Below, piece by piece: positions 46,216 to 54,083 of a DNA stretch of 64,000 nucleotides. The translations under genes and the position numbers were made by a program. Source of the stretch: Mesobacillus boroniphilus. Lineage in GTDB: Bacteria; Bacillota; Bacilli; Bacillales; Cytobacillaceae. Location: NCBI RefSeq assembly GCF_018424685.1, contig NZ_QTKX01000001.1:1612001-1676000 (forward strand), in the 5' to 3' direction. Numbering within the stretch: position 1 is the first letter of the stretch; each line of letters opens with the position of its first letter. A model generated the notes under the pieces. It saw only the letters and a list, made by a program, of their open reading frames with translations. It searched no databases and was not told the DNA's origin.

Positions 46216-46241
46216 AACTGCCATCTGGCAGTTTTTTTTCA
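46216..46241 (+). terminator. ykuS terminator
   Basis: AACTGCCA / TGGCAGTT stem and eight T. Confidence 0.9.
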
Positions 46242-46320
46242 TCTTCCTTACTCCCCAGCATCTCAAATCAATGATATTTTCACCAACTTGTGATAATTTT
46301 TGTATGTAGCATCCTTTTTA

Positions 46321-46346
46321 ATTCGATATAATCAGTTATATCTATT
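46321..46346. promoter_or_regulatory. palindromic operator candidate over the modA promoter
   Basis: ATTCGATATA, six bases, TATATCTATT: a 26-bp near-palindrome with perfect GATATA-N6-TATATC core. It contains the -10-like TATAAT (46327-46332). Shape and TATA cores recall ModE-type sites. Confidence 0.5.
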
Positions 46347-46384
46347 GTAAATGTTTAAAAAGGTATTTTGAAAGGATGTCTTGA

Positions 46385-47158
46385 TTGAGGAAATTACATA
46401 TTTTTCTTTTCACAGCCTTATCACTCTTCATTTCAGGCTGTGCAGATAACAGTGAGACAAATAAAACAGAACTGACCGTCTCTGCCGCAGCAAGTCTCCG
46501 AGAAGTAATGGAAGAGGCCGGGCAACTATATATGGAACAAAATCCAGGAATTAGAATTGTCTACAATTTTGGTGGATCCGGTTCCCTGCAGCAGCAAATT
46601 TCCCAAGGTGCCCCCGTAGACTTGTTTTTTTCCGCAGCTGAGGATAAATTCGATTACTTACATTCCAAACAGCTTATTGATCAACAACACAGCGTAAAAC
46701 TTCTCAAAAACGAGCTTGTGCTGATCACACAGAAAGATAACAAGAATATCGATTCTGCAGAATCCCTAGCTAGCGATAATATTGAAAGAATCGCCCTGGG
46801 CACTCCCGAATCTGTGCCTGCCGGAATGTACGCGAAACAAGCATTGGTTTCATTGCAATTATGGGGAGATCTCGAGAAAAAAATCATTCCCACTAAGGAC
46901 GTCCGCCAGGTTCTTTCCTATGTTGAAACAGGCAATGTCAATGCTGGCATTGTTTATAAAACAGATGCACTGATTTCCGATAAAGTTAGGATTATTCCTT
47001 TGAATGGAAAAGACCTTCACGATCCTATTGTTTATCCAGTTGGTGTTGTTGCAGGAACTAAGCTTCTTAATGAGTCTATCGGCTTTTTCAATTTCCTAAA
47101 AGGACAAGAAGCAATGAAAATTTTCAAAAAATATGGCTTTAAAGCAGCATTGGAATGA
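46385..47158 (+). CDS. modA: molybdate-binding lipoprotein ModA (YvgL-like)
   Basis: 257 residues from TTG 46385. Lipoprotein signal with lipobox FISGC (Cys19). ModA features: SAAASLREVMEEAGQLYMEQ, NFGGSGSLQQQISQGAPVDL and GTPESVPAGMYAKQAL (oxyanion contacts), then VNAGIVYKTDAL. It binds molybdate or tungstate outside the membrane for an ABC importer. Overlaps modB by four bases. Molybdenum uptake serves the two molybdopterin formate dehydrogenases in this window. No modC follows, as in B. subtilis yvgLM. Confidence 0.93.
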   Translation: MRKLHIFLFTALSLFISGCADNSETNKTELTVSAAASLREVMEEAGQLYMEQNPGIRIVYNFGGSGSLQQQISQGAPVDLFFSAAEDKFDYLHSKQLIDQQHSVKLLKNELVLITQKDNKNIDSAESLASDNIERIALGTPESVPAGMYAKQALVSLQLWGDLEKKIIPTKDVRQVLSYVETGNVNAGIVYKTDALISDKVRIIPLNGKDLHDPIVYPVGVVAGTKLLNESIGFFNFLKGQEAMKIFKKYGFKAALE

Positions 47159-47820
47159 TTTTTATGAGCAGTGAGTTCTGGAGCCCGATTAAACTTTCCC
47201 TTGAAATTGCTTCAGTGTCGGTAGTGTTTGTATTTTTATTTGGCATATTTGCTGCAAGGTTTATGGCAAGGAGGAATTTCTTTGGTAAAACAGCTGTAGA
47301 GACGCTGTTAACATTGCCTTTAGTACTCCCTCCAACTGTAGTGGGATTTCTATTGATTGTCATCTTTGGTATAAATAGTCCGATCGGTAGATTAATTGAA
47401 CATGTTTTCGGCAGTCCCCTTATCTTTAGCTGGTGGGCAGCTGTTATCGCTGCAACTGTCGTAGCTTTTCCATTGATGTATCAATCAGCAAAAACAGGGT
47501 TCCTGTCGATTGATCCTGGTGCGGAGGAAGCGGCAAGGGTAGATGGAGCAAATGAGTGGAAGGTATTTTTATATGTTACTCTCCCCCTTTCAGCAAAAAC
47601 ATTAATCACCGGGCTTATTTTAAGCTTTGCCAGAGCGCTTGGTGAATTTGGAGCAACCCTAATGTTTGCCGGAAACCTGCCCGGAAAAACTCAGACCGCC
47701 CCAACGGCCATCTATGTAGCACTTGAGTCTGGAAACATGCAATCAGCCTGGCTATGGGTAATTGCCATGGCGGGGATATCGTTCCTTATGCTCCTTTCCA
47801 CTTCATTATTAAAACAGTAA
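47155..47820 (+). CDS. modB: molybdate ABC transporter permease ModB (YvgM-like)
   Basis: 221 residues with five to six membrane helices. ModB signature: TLPLVLPPTVVGFLLIVIFG and the EAA loop EEAARVDGANEWKVFLYVTL, then ALGEFGATLMFAGNLPGKTQ. Start ATG 47155 overlaps modA; ATG 47164 is an alternative. The partner ATPase is not encoded nearby, so it must be supplied from elsewhere. Terminator at 47921-47952. Confidence 0.93.
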   Translation: MIFMSSEFWSPIKLSLEIASVSVVFVFLFGIFAARFMARRNFFGKTAVETLLTLPLVLPPTVVGFLLIVIFGINSPIGRLIEHVFGSPLIFSWWAAVIAATVVAFPLMYQSAKTGFLSIDPGAEEAARVDGANEWKVFLYVTLPLSAKTLITGLILSFARALGEFGATLMFAGNLPGKTQTAPTAIYVALESGNMQSAWLWVIAMAGISFLMLLSTSLLKQ

Positions 47821-47920
47821 AGCATGATCACCGTTCTGAAGCTTAACGACATTTATACCGTATCAAAATATTCGTGACGGCACCTGGTTTTCTTGCAATT
47901 ATACTCTCACAACGAATAAA

Positions 47921-47955
47921 GGAAGCCATGCTTAAAGGCTTCCTTTTTATAGTAT
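47921..47955 (+). terminator. modAB terminator
   Basis: GGAAGCC / GGCTTCC stem with TTTTTA, about 100 bases after modB. Confidence 0.75.
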
Positions 47956-48017
47956 TAACTTTCCGTTTCTCTGCTACAAATAAAGCTCTAAAGGGCATAG
48001 AGAGTAAAGATATCCTA

Positions 48018-48671
48018 CTATTTTATAGATACAACAAGCTTTACAGGTTCCCCAATTTTTTCTTTATCCTTACCAACTAGATCCCCTGACAGGATTTCCA
48101 CCTTTTCGAGGTTATCAAGCTCATCCACTATAAACCCAAGATTCCCCTGCTTCTTTTGTCCTGCTAAAATCTTGCCATGCAGTTCTTCCAGGTAAATGTC
48201 ATCTTCCCATGTCTTGTGGATTGAATCATTAATATTCACCATTGCAACCGGACCAAAATGATAGCTTTCCTTGGAGTTATTTTTTACTTCCACCCCAATT
48301 TTAACAAAATTAAATTCTTCATCATGTGTATACACATGAAAGAAATCAATCAGGCTGTAATCAGGGATAAAATGCAACAATTTAACATCTTTGACTGTGT
48401 ATTCAATTCCATCGAGATTATAGGTTTTATTGACCTCTTTTACTGCCTTAAGGGTCAATTTACCTTTATCGTCAGTTAGAGAATCCCCTGCTTTTTTCAG
48501 TTCCCTGTCATCTGTAACCTGCGGATTCGGTACATACACATCTGCATTCTTCTTAATTGGTTTCTCCGCAACAGTTTCAGCAGGTTTGCTCTCCTTATTT
48601 GACTCTGCCTCGGCAAATGAACAACCTGTCAGCAATGAAACAGCCAGCATCAATTGAAGATATTTTTTCAA
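48018..48671 (-). CDS. exported lipoprotein of unknown function
   Basis: 217 residues. Lipoprotein signal MKKYLQLMLAVSLLTGC (Cys17) then a Lys/Glu-rich spacer. The folded part (LDGIEYTVKDVKLLHFIPDY, FVKIGVEVKNNSKESYHFGP, GKILAGQKKQGNLGFIVDEL) has the layout of DUF4352-like immunoglobulin-type domains. Ligand unknown. Downstream of phoA on the same strand, but separated from it by the phoA terminator. Confidence 0.78.
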   Translation of the reverse strand: MKKYLQLMLAVSLLTGCSFAEAESNKESKPAETVAEKPIKKNADVYVPNPQVTDDRELKKAGDSLTDDKGKLTLKAVKEVNKTYNLDGIEYTVKDVKLLHFIPDYSLIDFFHVYTHDEEFNFVKIGVEVKNNSKESYHFGPVAMVNINDSIHKTWEDDIYLEELHGKILAGQKKQGNLGFIVDELDNLEKVEILSGDLVGKDKEKIGEPVKLVVSIK

Positions 48672-48697
48672 TTCGAAAACCCCTTTTCAAAAACTTC

Positions 48698-48722
48698 CCG
48701 CAGATCCAAGGTTTCTGCGGGA
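48698..48722 (-). terminator. phoA terminator
   Basis: TCCCGCAG / CTGCGGGA stem followed by GTTTTTG on the minus strand. Confidence 0.8.
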
Positions 48723-48734
48723 GTAATTAATCAA

Positions 48735-50123
48735 TTATTTTCTCTTGCCGTTTGCAATAATATCAAAAATGTTTTTAGCATTGTCTGTGTTGTCAATCTG
48801 TCCATAGAAACGTTCTTTTCCAGGACCGAAAGCATATACAGGTACGTCTTCACCAGTGTGGCCGCCAGTTGTCCAGCCAGTATGAGAACGCTTGTCAAAG
48901 ATCTTTTCAATAGCGTTGTCGATTTCTCTAGCATCATTTTTTGAAACAGCATCTTTTACTGATTGGATTTCTTCAGCTGTCAACTCAGGCTGATCTACAG
49001 ACTTAAAATCAATATATTTCTTCAATGTTTCTTCTGCATCTGCGCCATTAGCAATTTGAGCAGCCATGAAGTCCGGAGTGCGTTTTGCAGCCTTGATCGG
49101 AGCTCCGAACCAGTTATAGACGCCGTCAGCACCAATTGAATACCCGCCAGTTGAGTGGTCAGCAGTGGCAACGACTAATGTGTGCTTGTCCTTCTTTGCA
49201 AATTCGATAGCTGCTTTGTATGCTTTCTCGAAATCTTCCATTTCACTCATCGCAGCAACGATATCATTGTCATGTCCAGCCCAATCGACCTGGCTGCCTT
49301 CTACCATCAAGAAGAAACCATCCTTATCCTTGTTCAAACGCTCGATTGCTGATTTTGTCATTTCCTCCAGAGAAGGAGTTTCTTCATTGCGGTCGATCAT
49401 TTTGTCCATTCCTCGTGGGGCGAAAAGGCCAAGAACTTTTTCATTTTTGTTATTTAGCAAGTCCTGTTTGTTCGTTACATAGCTATAACCATCTTTCTGG
49501 AATTCCTCAGTCAGGTTCCTGTCATTACGAACAAAGTTGCTTACTCCTCCGCCCAACATTACATCAATTTTATGCTCACCATTCACCAATTCATCATAAT
49601 AATCATCAGCAATAGCATTCATATTCTTACGGCTTTCATCATGCGCACCAAAAGAAGCTGGAGTTGCATGTGTAATTTCGGAAGTGGCTACAAGGCCAGT
49701 AGCTTTGCCGTTTTCCTTGGCAGCTTCCAGAACTGTCTTCACTTCAGAACCATCATTATCAACAGCGATTGCATTGTTATAAGTTTTGATTCCTGCAGAC
49801 ATCGCTGTTGCAGCTGAAGCAGAATCGGTTACGTTTTGTTCAGGGTCTTCAGGGTAAGTCATCTGGTTACCTACAAGGTATTTGTCAAATTCCGTCTTCT
49901 CAGCTTCTGTTGTTTCAGGGTTGTCCTTCAAGTAGCGGTACGCAGAAGTATAGGAAACTCCCATTCCATCACCGATTAAGAAAATAACATTTTTAATTTC
50001 TGCACTGGTATTTTTCTCTTCATTTTTCGCTTCTGCGTCAAAAGTACTTACTAAGCTGCCGAACGCTACAGTTGATAGAACAGCGATCGGGAGAATCTTC
50101 TTTTTAAAATTTGCTTTAATCAT
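48735..50123 (-). CDS. secreted alkaline phosphatase
   Basis: 462 residues. Signal peptide about residues 1-32 (basic start, hydrophobic core, AEA cleavage). PhoA-family active site: IFLIGDGMG (metal Asp52), VTDSASAATAMSAG (nucleophile Ser101), TSEITHATPASFGAHDESRK, then VEGSQVDWAGHDND, VATADHSTGG and TGWTTGGHTGEDVPVYAFGP for the remaining zinc ligands. It releases phosphate from monoesters outside the cell, like PhoA/PhoB of B. subtilis. A PhoP-type box lies upstream. Confidence 0.95.
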   Translation of the reverse strand: MIKANFKKKILPIAVLSTVAFGSLVSTFDAEAKNEEKNTSAEIKNVIFLIGDGMGVSYTSAYRYLKDNPETTEAEKTEFDKYLVGNQMTYPEDPEQNVTDSASAATAMSAGIKTYNNAIAVDNDGSEVKTVLEAAKENGKATGLVATSEITHATPASFGAHDESRKNMNAIADDYYDELVNGEHKIDVMLGGGVSNFVRNDRNLTEEFQKDGYSYVTNKQDLLNNKNEKVLGLFAPRGMDKMIDRNEETPSLEEMTKSAIERLNKDKDGFFLMVEGSQVDWAGHDNDIVAAMSEMEDFEKAYKAAIEFAKKDKHTLVVATADHSTGGYSIGADGVYNWFGAPIKAAKRTPDFMAAQIANGADAEETLKKYIDFKSVDQPELTAEEIQSVKDAVSKNDAREIDNAIEKIFDKRSHTGWTTGGHTGEDVPVYAFGPGKERFYGQIDNTDNAKNIFDIIANGKRK

Positions 50124-50175
50124 TTCAAGACCTCCAGAAAAGTTATTTACTACGCTTCCTACTATAATGCCAATC

Positions 50176-50214
50176 TATTAACCTCTTATTAACACACTGT
50201 AAAAATACTTTAAT
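50176..50214 (-). promoter_or_regulatory. Pho box upstream of the alkaline phosphatase
   Basis: Minus strand TTTACA, TTAATA, TTAATA with starts 11 bp apart (plus positions 50198-50203, 50187-50192, 50176-50181), plus a weaker fourth unit at 50209-50214. This is the TT(A/C/T)A(C/A)A-N5 tandem layout bound by PhoP. TATAGT (-10) lies downstream. Confidence 0.75.
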
Positions 50215-50285
50215 TCCTTGTAAAACCTCTTTACAATCATATTTTTCCTTACAAGGAAGAAAACTCCATATCCAGACCAACAAAA

Positions 50286-50308
50286 AAAGCAGGTTATATC
50301 ACCTGCTT
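50286..50308 (-). terminator. carboxypeptidase gene terminator
   Basis: AAGCAGGT / ACCTGCTT stem plus seven T on the minus strand, overlapping the end of the gene. Confidence 0.8.
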
Positions 50309-51465
50309 CGATATCTTCTGCTCTTTTTTTGTTTTCGATTAACCATCCACAGTCCAGCTGCCGCCACTATCACTACTGCTCCTAATATAGTATTAACAGA
50401 AAGCAGCCCGCTTTGTTTAGGCTCTGGTGCAGTCTTCTTTACTTCCGGTTTTTTTCCGATCAGTGGTTTAAGTTCAATGGATTGAATGATTTCTCCGTCC
50501 TCATTCTCGATCCTTAATATTCCGTCTTTGTCCACCACTCTTTTGCCTTTTTCAATTGGTTCTGTCAAAAGGAGGTCCTTACTTGCTTTGAACTTCAAGT
50601 TTCCATTTGTGAAGGTTTCCCCTTTACTGATTTGAGAGGTTTTAAAAGCAGTGAAGCCATAGTCGAATAGCTTAATAGTATCCTCATAAATTTTCCGTTT
50701 GTATTCTGATTTCAGCAAAATGGCAGTCAATTTCAACTGGCCATTATCAGCTGTTGTGGCAAGGGTTTGCTTTGATTGGTCCACAAAACCAGTCTTTCCA
50801 CCCGTTACTCCTTCATAAGGAATTTCACCTTTTAGCATTCGATGATGGGAGAGAATTGTTGTATCCCAAGACTCTCCATCCCACTCCAATTGTTTTGTGC
50901 CAAAAATTTCCCGGAAATCCGGATTGTTCATTGCATAGTTTAAAATTAAGCCAAGATCCTTGGCTGTTGTATAATGGTTTTCATCGAACAAACCATGCGG
51001 ATTGACAAAATGAGTATCCTCTACACCAATATCGCTCTCCAAGAACTCATTTATGTTTTTTGAATAGCTCTCCAGAGAACCATCCAGATGGATGGCTATT
51101 GCCAGTGCAGCATCATTCCCTGAATTAATGAGCATTCCTTGGATCAATTTCCTCAACGAAACCTGCTCTCCAGGATTGAGATAAACCCGAGTTCCATCGA
51201 TATTCTCAATTTCTTCACTAACAACGACTAGCTCATCAAGGTCCGCTGTTTCAATTGCATAGATGGCGGTCGCAATCTTTGTCAGGCTCGCAGGATACAT
51301 CATTGTTTCTTCATTTTTCCCAAATAGTATGGCACCCGACTGCGTGTCCATCAAAACGGCGGCCTCAGAAGTTAAAACAGGATCACCTGACTCTGCTTTA
51401 ACTAAACCATTAAAAGAATACGCGCTTATCAATAACAACATAAATAGGGCCAAAAACTTCCTCAT
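50299..51465 (-). CDS. D-alanyl-D-alanine carboxypeptidase (DacF/PBP5-like)
   Basis: 388 residues. Signal peptide about 1-24. Peptidase S11 active-site motifs: SxxK as PASLTK (Ser60, Lys63), SxN as INSGND (Ser115) and GGKTG before FVDQSKQT. The C-terminal domain (about 265-340) is the PBP5-like beta domain, followed by a membrane anchor (TILGAVVIVAAAGLWMVN) and a basic tail. It trims the terminal D-Ala from peptidoglycan stem peptides. Single gene. Confidence 0.92.
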   Translation of the reverse strand: MRKFLALFMLLLISAYSFNGLVKAESGDPVLTSEAAVLMDTQSGAILFGKNEETMMYPASLTKIATAIYAIETADLDELVVVSEEIENIDGTRVYLNPGEQVSLRKLIQGMLINSGNDAALAIAIHLDGSLESYSKNINEFLESDIGVEDTHFVNPHGLFDENHYTTAKDLGLILNYAMNNPDFREIFGTKQLEWDGESWDTTILSHHRMLKGEIPYEGVTGGKTGFVDQSKQTLATTADNGQLKLTAILLKSEYKRKIYEDTIKLFDYGFTAFKTSQISKGETFTNGNLKFKASKDLLLTEPIEKGKRVVDKDGILRIENEDGEIIQSIELKPLIGKKPEVKKTAPEPKQSGLLSVNTILGAVVIVAAAGLWMVNRKQKKSRRYRSR

Positions 51466-51660
51466 CCTACCACATCCAGTGTCCTAATATCTTCACTTAT
51501 TTTAACAGAATCTTGTCGAAATTTGTTTAGTGTTATTATTTTTTAATTAAACTGGAATAATCGGAAAAGTTTGTAAAGATCAAAGCCCAGCACACATCGT
51601 TCTGTTAAATTCGAGTGAGTTCTCGTTGCCTCCTACAAAATACAGATTGTGGAAAAACCA

Positions 51661-51900
51661 TTCACCAATGAGCCCGATTGGCTAACAAAAAATCCATATT
51701 TTAGATCATAAAGCCACCTATAGAGCCGATTGGTCACTTAAAAACCCATATTATGGATAAACAAGGCACCAAAACAGACTATTGGCGTCTTATAAATCCT
51801 AATTTTGGATAAATCAGTCACCAATACAGGCTGTTGATGCCCAATAAAGCGCGATTTCAAGAAAACAGGTCACCAATAAAGCACATAGGTGACCTAAATG
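51661..51900. repeat. 52-bp tandem repeat array 3 (GTCACCAAT family)
   Basis: CACC recurs at 51663, 51715, 51767, 51819 and 51871, exactly 52 bp apart. Each copy is followed after about seven variable bases by an inverted partner near ATTGGTGAC (e.g. 51727-51735). Units diverge more than in the other two arrays, but the period is exact. No reading frame. Confidence 0.85.
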
Positions 51901-51934
51901 TAAATTATTCAATATCTGACTATTGACTAGGCTG

Positions 51935-51972
51935 TTTTACCGAAAGAGGACTTCGTCAGACAGGCATTCTGT
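51935..51972 (-). terminator. possible terminator of the DHH gene
   Basis: GAGGAC / GTCCTC arms around a long loop next to the gene end; weak. Confidence 0.4.
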
Positions 51973-51974
51973 CC

Positions 51975-53168
51975 TCAATTCCTTCCGCTAAAGACGATAT
52001 TTTCCAGATAAGATATATATACGTCATCTCTGGCAAGAGCTGCTCCAAACTCTCTTTTTATAAAGCGTTCAGCTGAATCAAAATTGTCAAAGGGTCCGTG
52101 CCGATCTTTACTTTCCTGCTGAACGAAATATCGTGTTCCATCCGTATAAATCAGATACAAATCCCGGTCACGATTTTCGTACAGGCATCCCTTTTTTGAG
52201 TCCTTTAGATTATAAGTGTTTTTAAAGGCATCAGGCTTGATTGGATCAAGCGGGAAGGCCTGTTCAATATACCGGTTATAAGCTTCCTTATTCATCGAGC
52301 ATCCAGATGCTTTGGCGTGTCCGCCCCCCCCAAACTCGCCAGCGACAGCAGAGACATCAACGTCATCATGGATTGTTCTGAAGCTTATTTTCTTTCCTCC
52401 TAAGTTCAAAATAGCTATATAATCCAGATGTGGATACTCCTTGCCCAGCTCGTTACCTAATTCCGAATGATAGGATTCCGCATGAACGATGCCTCCATAT
52501 AGACCATCGGTTTCAATTTGGATGATTTCCCTTTTTTTCCTCCTGATATATCGTTCGATTTTATCCTCTTCCATTTCCAGGAGTTTTTTTTCAAAATCAT
52601 CATAATCAAAAGTATCTCCAGATGTCAGACGCGGTACCATCCGCTCTTCAAATTCTTCTATTGAAACCATAAAAAACAGGTCATTTAAATTCTTAGCTTT
52701 GTAATTCTTAAGGATGTCCCAGTCCCAGGTATCATATTGCCTTACAAGCTCAACAAACTCATCGAGTGATCCATTTTTCACCAGATGATTTCCTTGTACT
52801 AAATAGTCATATACGAGTGACGCCGCGCTTGTCAGTGTCCCGGAGTCATCCTCTACTTTTACCAAACCCCAGCTATATTCATTGAAATGCAATGCTGTTT
52901 TATGGTGGTCAATCAGCTTTGCCTTTCCCCCATTCTGCACGAACTGATTGATTTTTTCAGTGACTTCATGGTTGACAGATAAATCTGTTATGTAAAGGTG
53001 GTCTTCCTTTTTCATGCGGTCATTCATTCTCTCGAAATATTTTTCCACCTGGAAGTTTAGTCCAGAGACAGAATTATATCGGATATCGGCTTTTTCACCG
53101 AATGCGAGCCTGAATAAAATTCCGCACGCCACCCCATCTAAATCATTATGCGTAAATAAACGGTACAT
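51975..53168 (-). CDS. DHH-family phosphoesterase (YngD-like)
   Basis: 397 residues. Metal-binding motifs of the DHH superfamily: FTHNDLDGVACGI (first Asp/His), LYITDLSVNHEV (motif II), KLIDHHKTAL (DHH) and the C-terminal DHHA1-like FGGGGHAKASGCSM. Such enzymes hydrolyse nano-RNA, pAp or related phosphodiesters. The N-terminus and length match bacillar YngD. Cytosolic, single gene. Confidence 0.88.
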   Translation of the reverse strand: MYRLFTHNDLDGVACGILFRLAFGEKADIRYNSVSGLNFQVEKYFERMNDRMKKEDHLYITDLSVNHEVTEKINQFVQNGGKAKLIDHHKTALHFNEYSWGLVKVEDDSGTLTSAASLVYDYLVQGNHLVKNGSLDEFVELVRQYDTWDWDILKNYKAKNLNDLFFMVSIEEFEERMVPRLTSGDTFDYDDFEKKLLEMEEDKIERYIRRKKREIIQIETDGLYGGIVHAESYHSELGNELGKEYPHLDYIAILNLGGKKISFRTIHDDVDVSAVAGEFGGGGHAKASGCSMNKEAYNRYIEQAFPLDPIKPDAFKNTYNLKDSKKGCLYENRDRDLYLIYTDGTRYFVQQESKDRHGPFDNFDSAERFIKREFGAALARDDVYISYLENIVFSGRN

Positions 53169-53306
53169 ACTTTCCTCCTTAGTTTGTATCTAATCTATAG
53201 TTTGTAGTTGCCCTGTTAATCTATACAAGTGAAATTAAAAAAATTTGACAAGTTCAGCAAGGGGACGAGCATAGATATTTAAGGAGGACAGTAAGGAGGT
53301 GAAAAC

Positions 53307-53756
53307 ATGCATTTCTTTGTGTTTAAAAGAAAGACATTATATTTTTTCGGGCTAATCGTTTTTATTGCCATCATCGGTTCATTATGGTTTAGCCTAAAGC
53401 CTGATGCCACTCCAGCAATAGGCGGGCAAAATGAACAAATCCGGGAAATCCACATGGTAACAGGGGAGTTTAAATCCAGTACGGATGATGGCAAGGAAAT
53501 TGAAGCATACCGCTGGGACCCAGGTACAATCTTTTTGGAAAAAGGAGAAAAGGTTCGATTGAAAATACTGGGAGTCAACGGTAAAGAACATCCTTTCATT
53601 ATTGAAGGAACCGATATTAAAGGTGTAGTGAAAAAAGGGGAAGAAACAGTTGTCCCTCTACAGTTTGATAAAGAAGGAACGTACAGGCTGATTTGTCTGA
53701 CCCACCCTTCAGCAGAACATAATGGACCTATGATCGCCTATATCGTTGTCGATTAA
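53307..53756 (+). CDS. membrane-anchored cupredoxin
   Basis: 149 residues after GGAGGTG. N-terminal TM anchor (about residues 10-28) with an extracellular cupredoxin domain. Type 1 copper ligands fit His in GKEHPFIIEG and the C-terminal Cys-x3-His-x6-Met-type run CLTHPSAEHNGPM. Probably an electron carrier or copper protein at the outer face, perhaps with the oxidase served by the SCO protein at 42.9 kb (inference). Terminator at 53760-53793. Confidence 0.82.
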   Translation: MHFFVFKRKTLYFFGLIVFIAIIGSLWFSLKPDATPAIGGQNEQIREIHMVTGEFKSSTDDGKEIEAYRWDPGTIFLEKGEKVRLKILGVNGKEHPFIIEGTDIKGVVKKGEETVVPLQFDKEGTYRLICLTHPSAEHNGPMIAYIVVD

Positions 53757-53759
53757 TCC

Positions 53760-53793
53760 AAAAGGAGAACAGGATCTTGCATCCTGTTTTTTC
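53760..53793 (+). terminator. cupredoxin terminator
   Basis: AACAGGAT / ATCCTGTT stem with T run. Confidence 0.85.
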
Positions 53794-53979
53794 TTTTTGT
53801 ATGCTTCCGTATTTGACACAAAACATACATAACACTATAAACACGGTACAAAATTTCCTGATAGAATTATATACATAGAAACATTTTTATATAACAGAAC
53901 AAAAAAACACTCATATAATTATAGTACAGGTTTTATCTTCCGTTACAAAACCAGGAAAACAACTCATATATTAATAGCT

Positions 53980-53997
53980 TTGTTCATTATTTCACAA
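53980..53997. promoter_or_regulatory. Rex-like operator upstream of pflB
   Basis: TTGTTCATTATTTCACAA is 18 bp, like the Rex consensus TTGTGAA-N4-TTCACAA: the right half is perfect, the left matches 5 of 7. About 90 bases before the pflB start. The rest of 53794-54083 is AT-rich with no gene. Confidence 0.5.
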
Positions 53998-54083
53998 ATA
54001 TGTCACACCCATTCTGTTATATACGTAGTATCATTAAAGTGTGGTAACTGTTATATAAACATCTACTTTAGAGGTGAACTTAA

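Noticed and set aside
53980..54083. Fnr box in the pflB promoter
   Set aside because: TCACA words occur as direct, not inverted, repeats; no TGTGA-N6-TCACA palindrome. A Rex-like site fits better.
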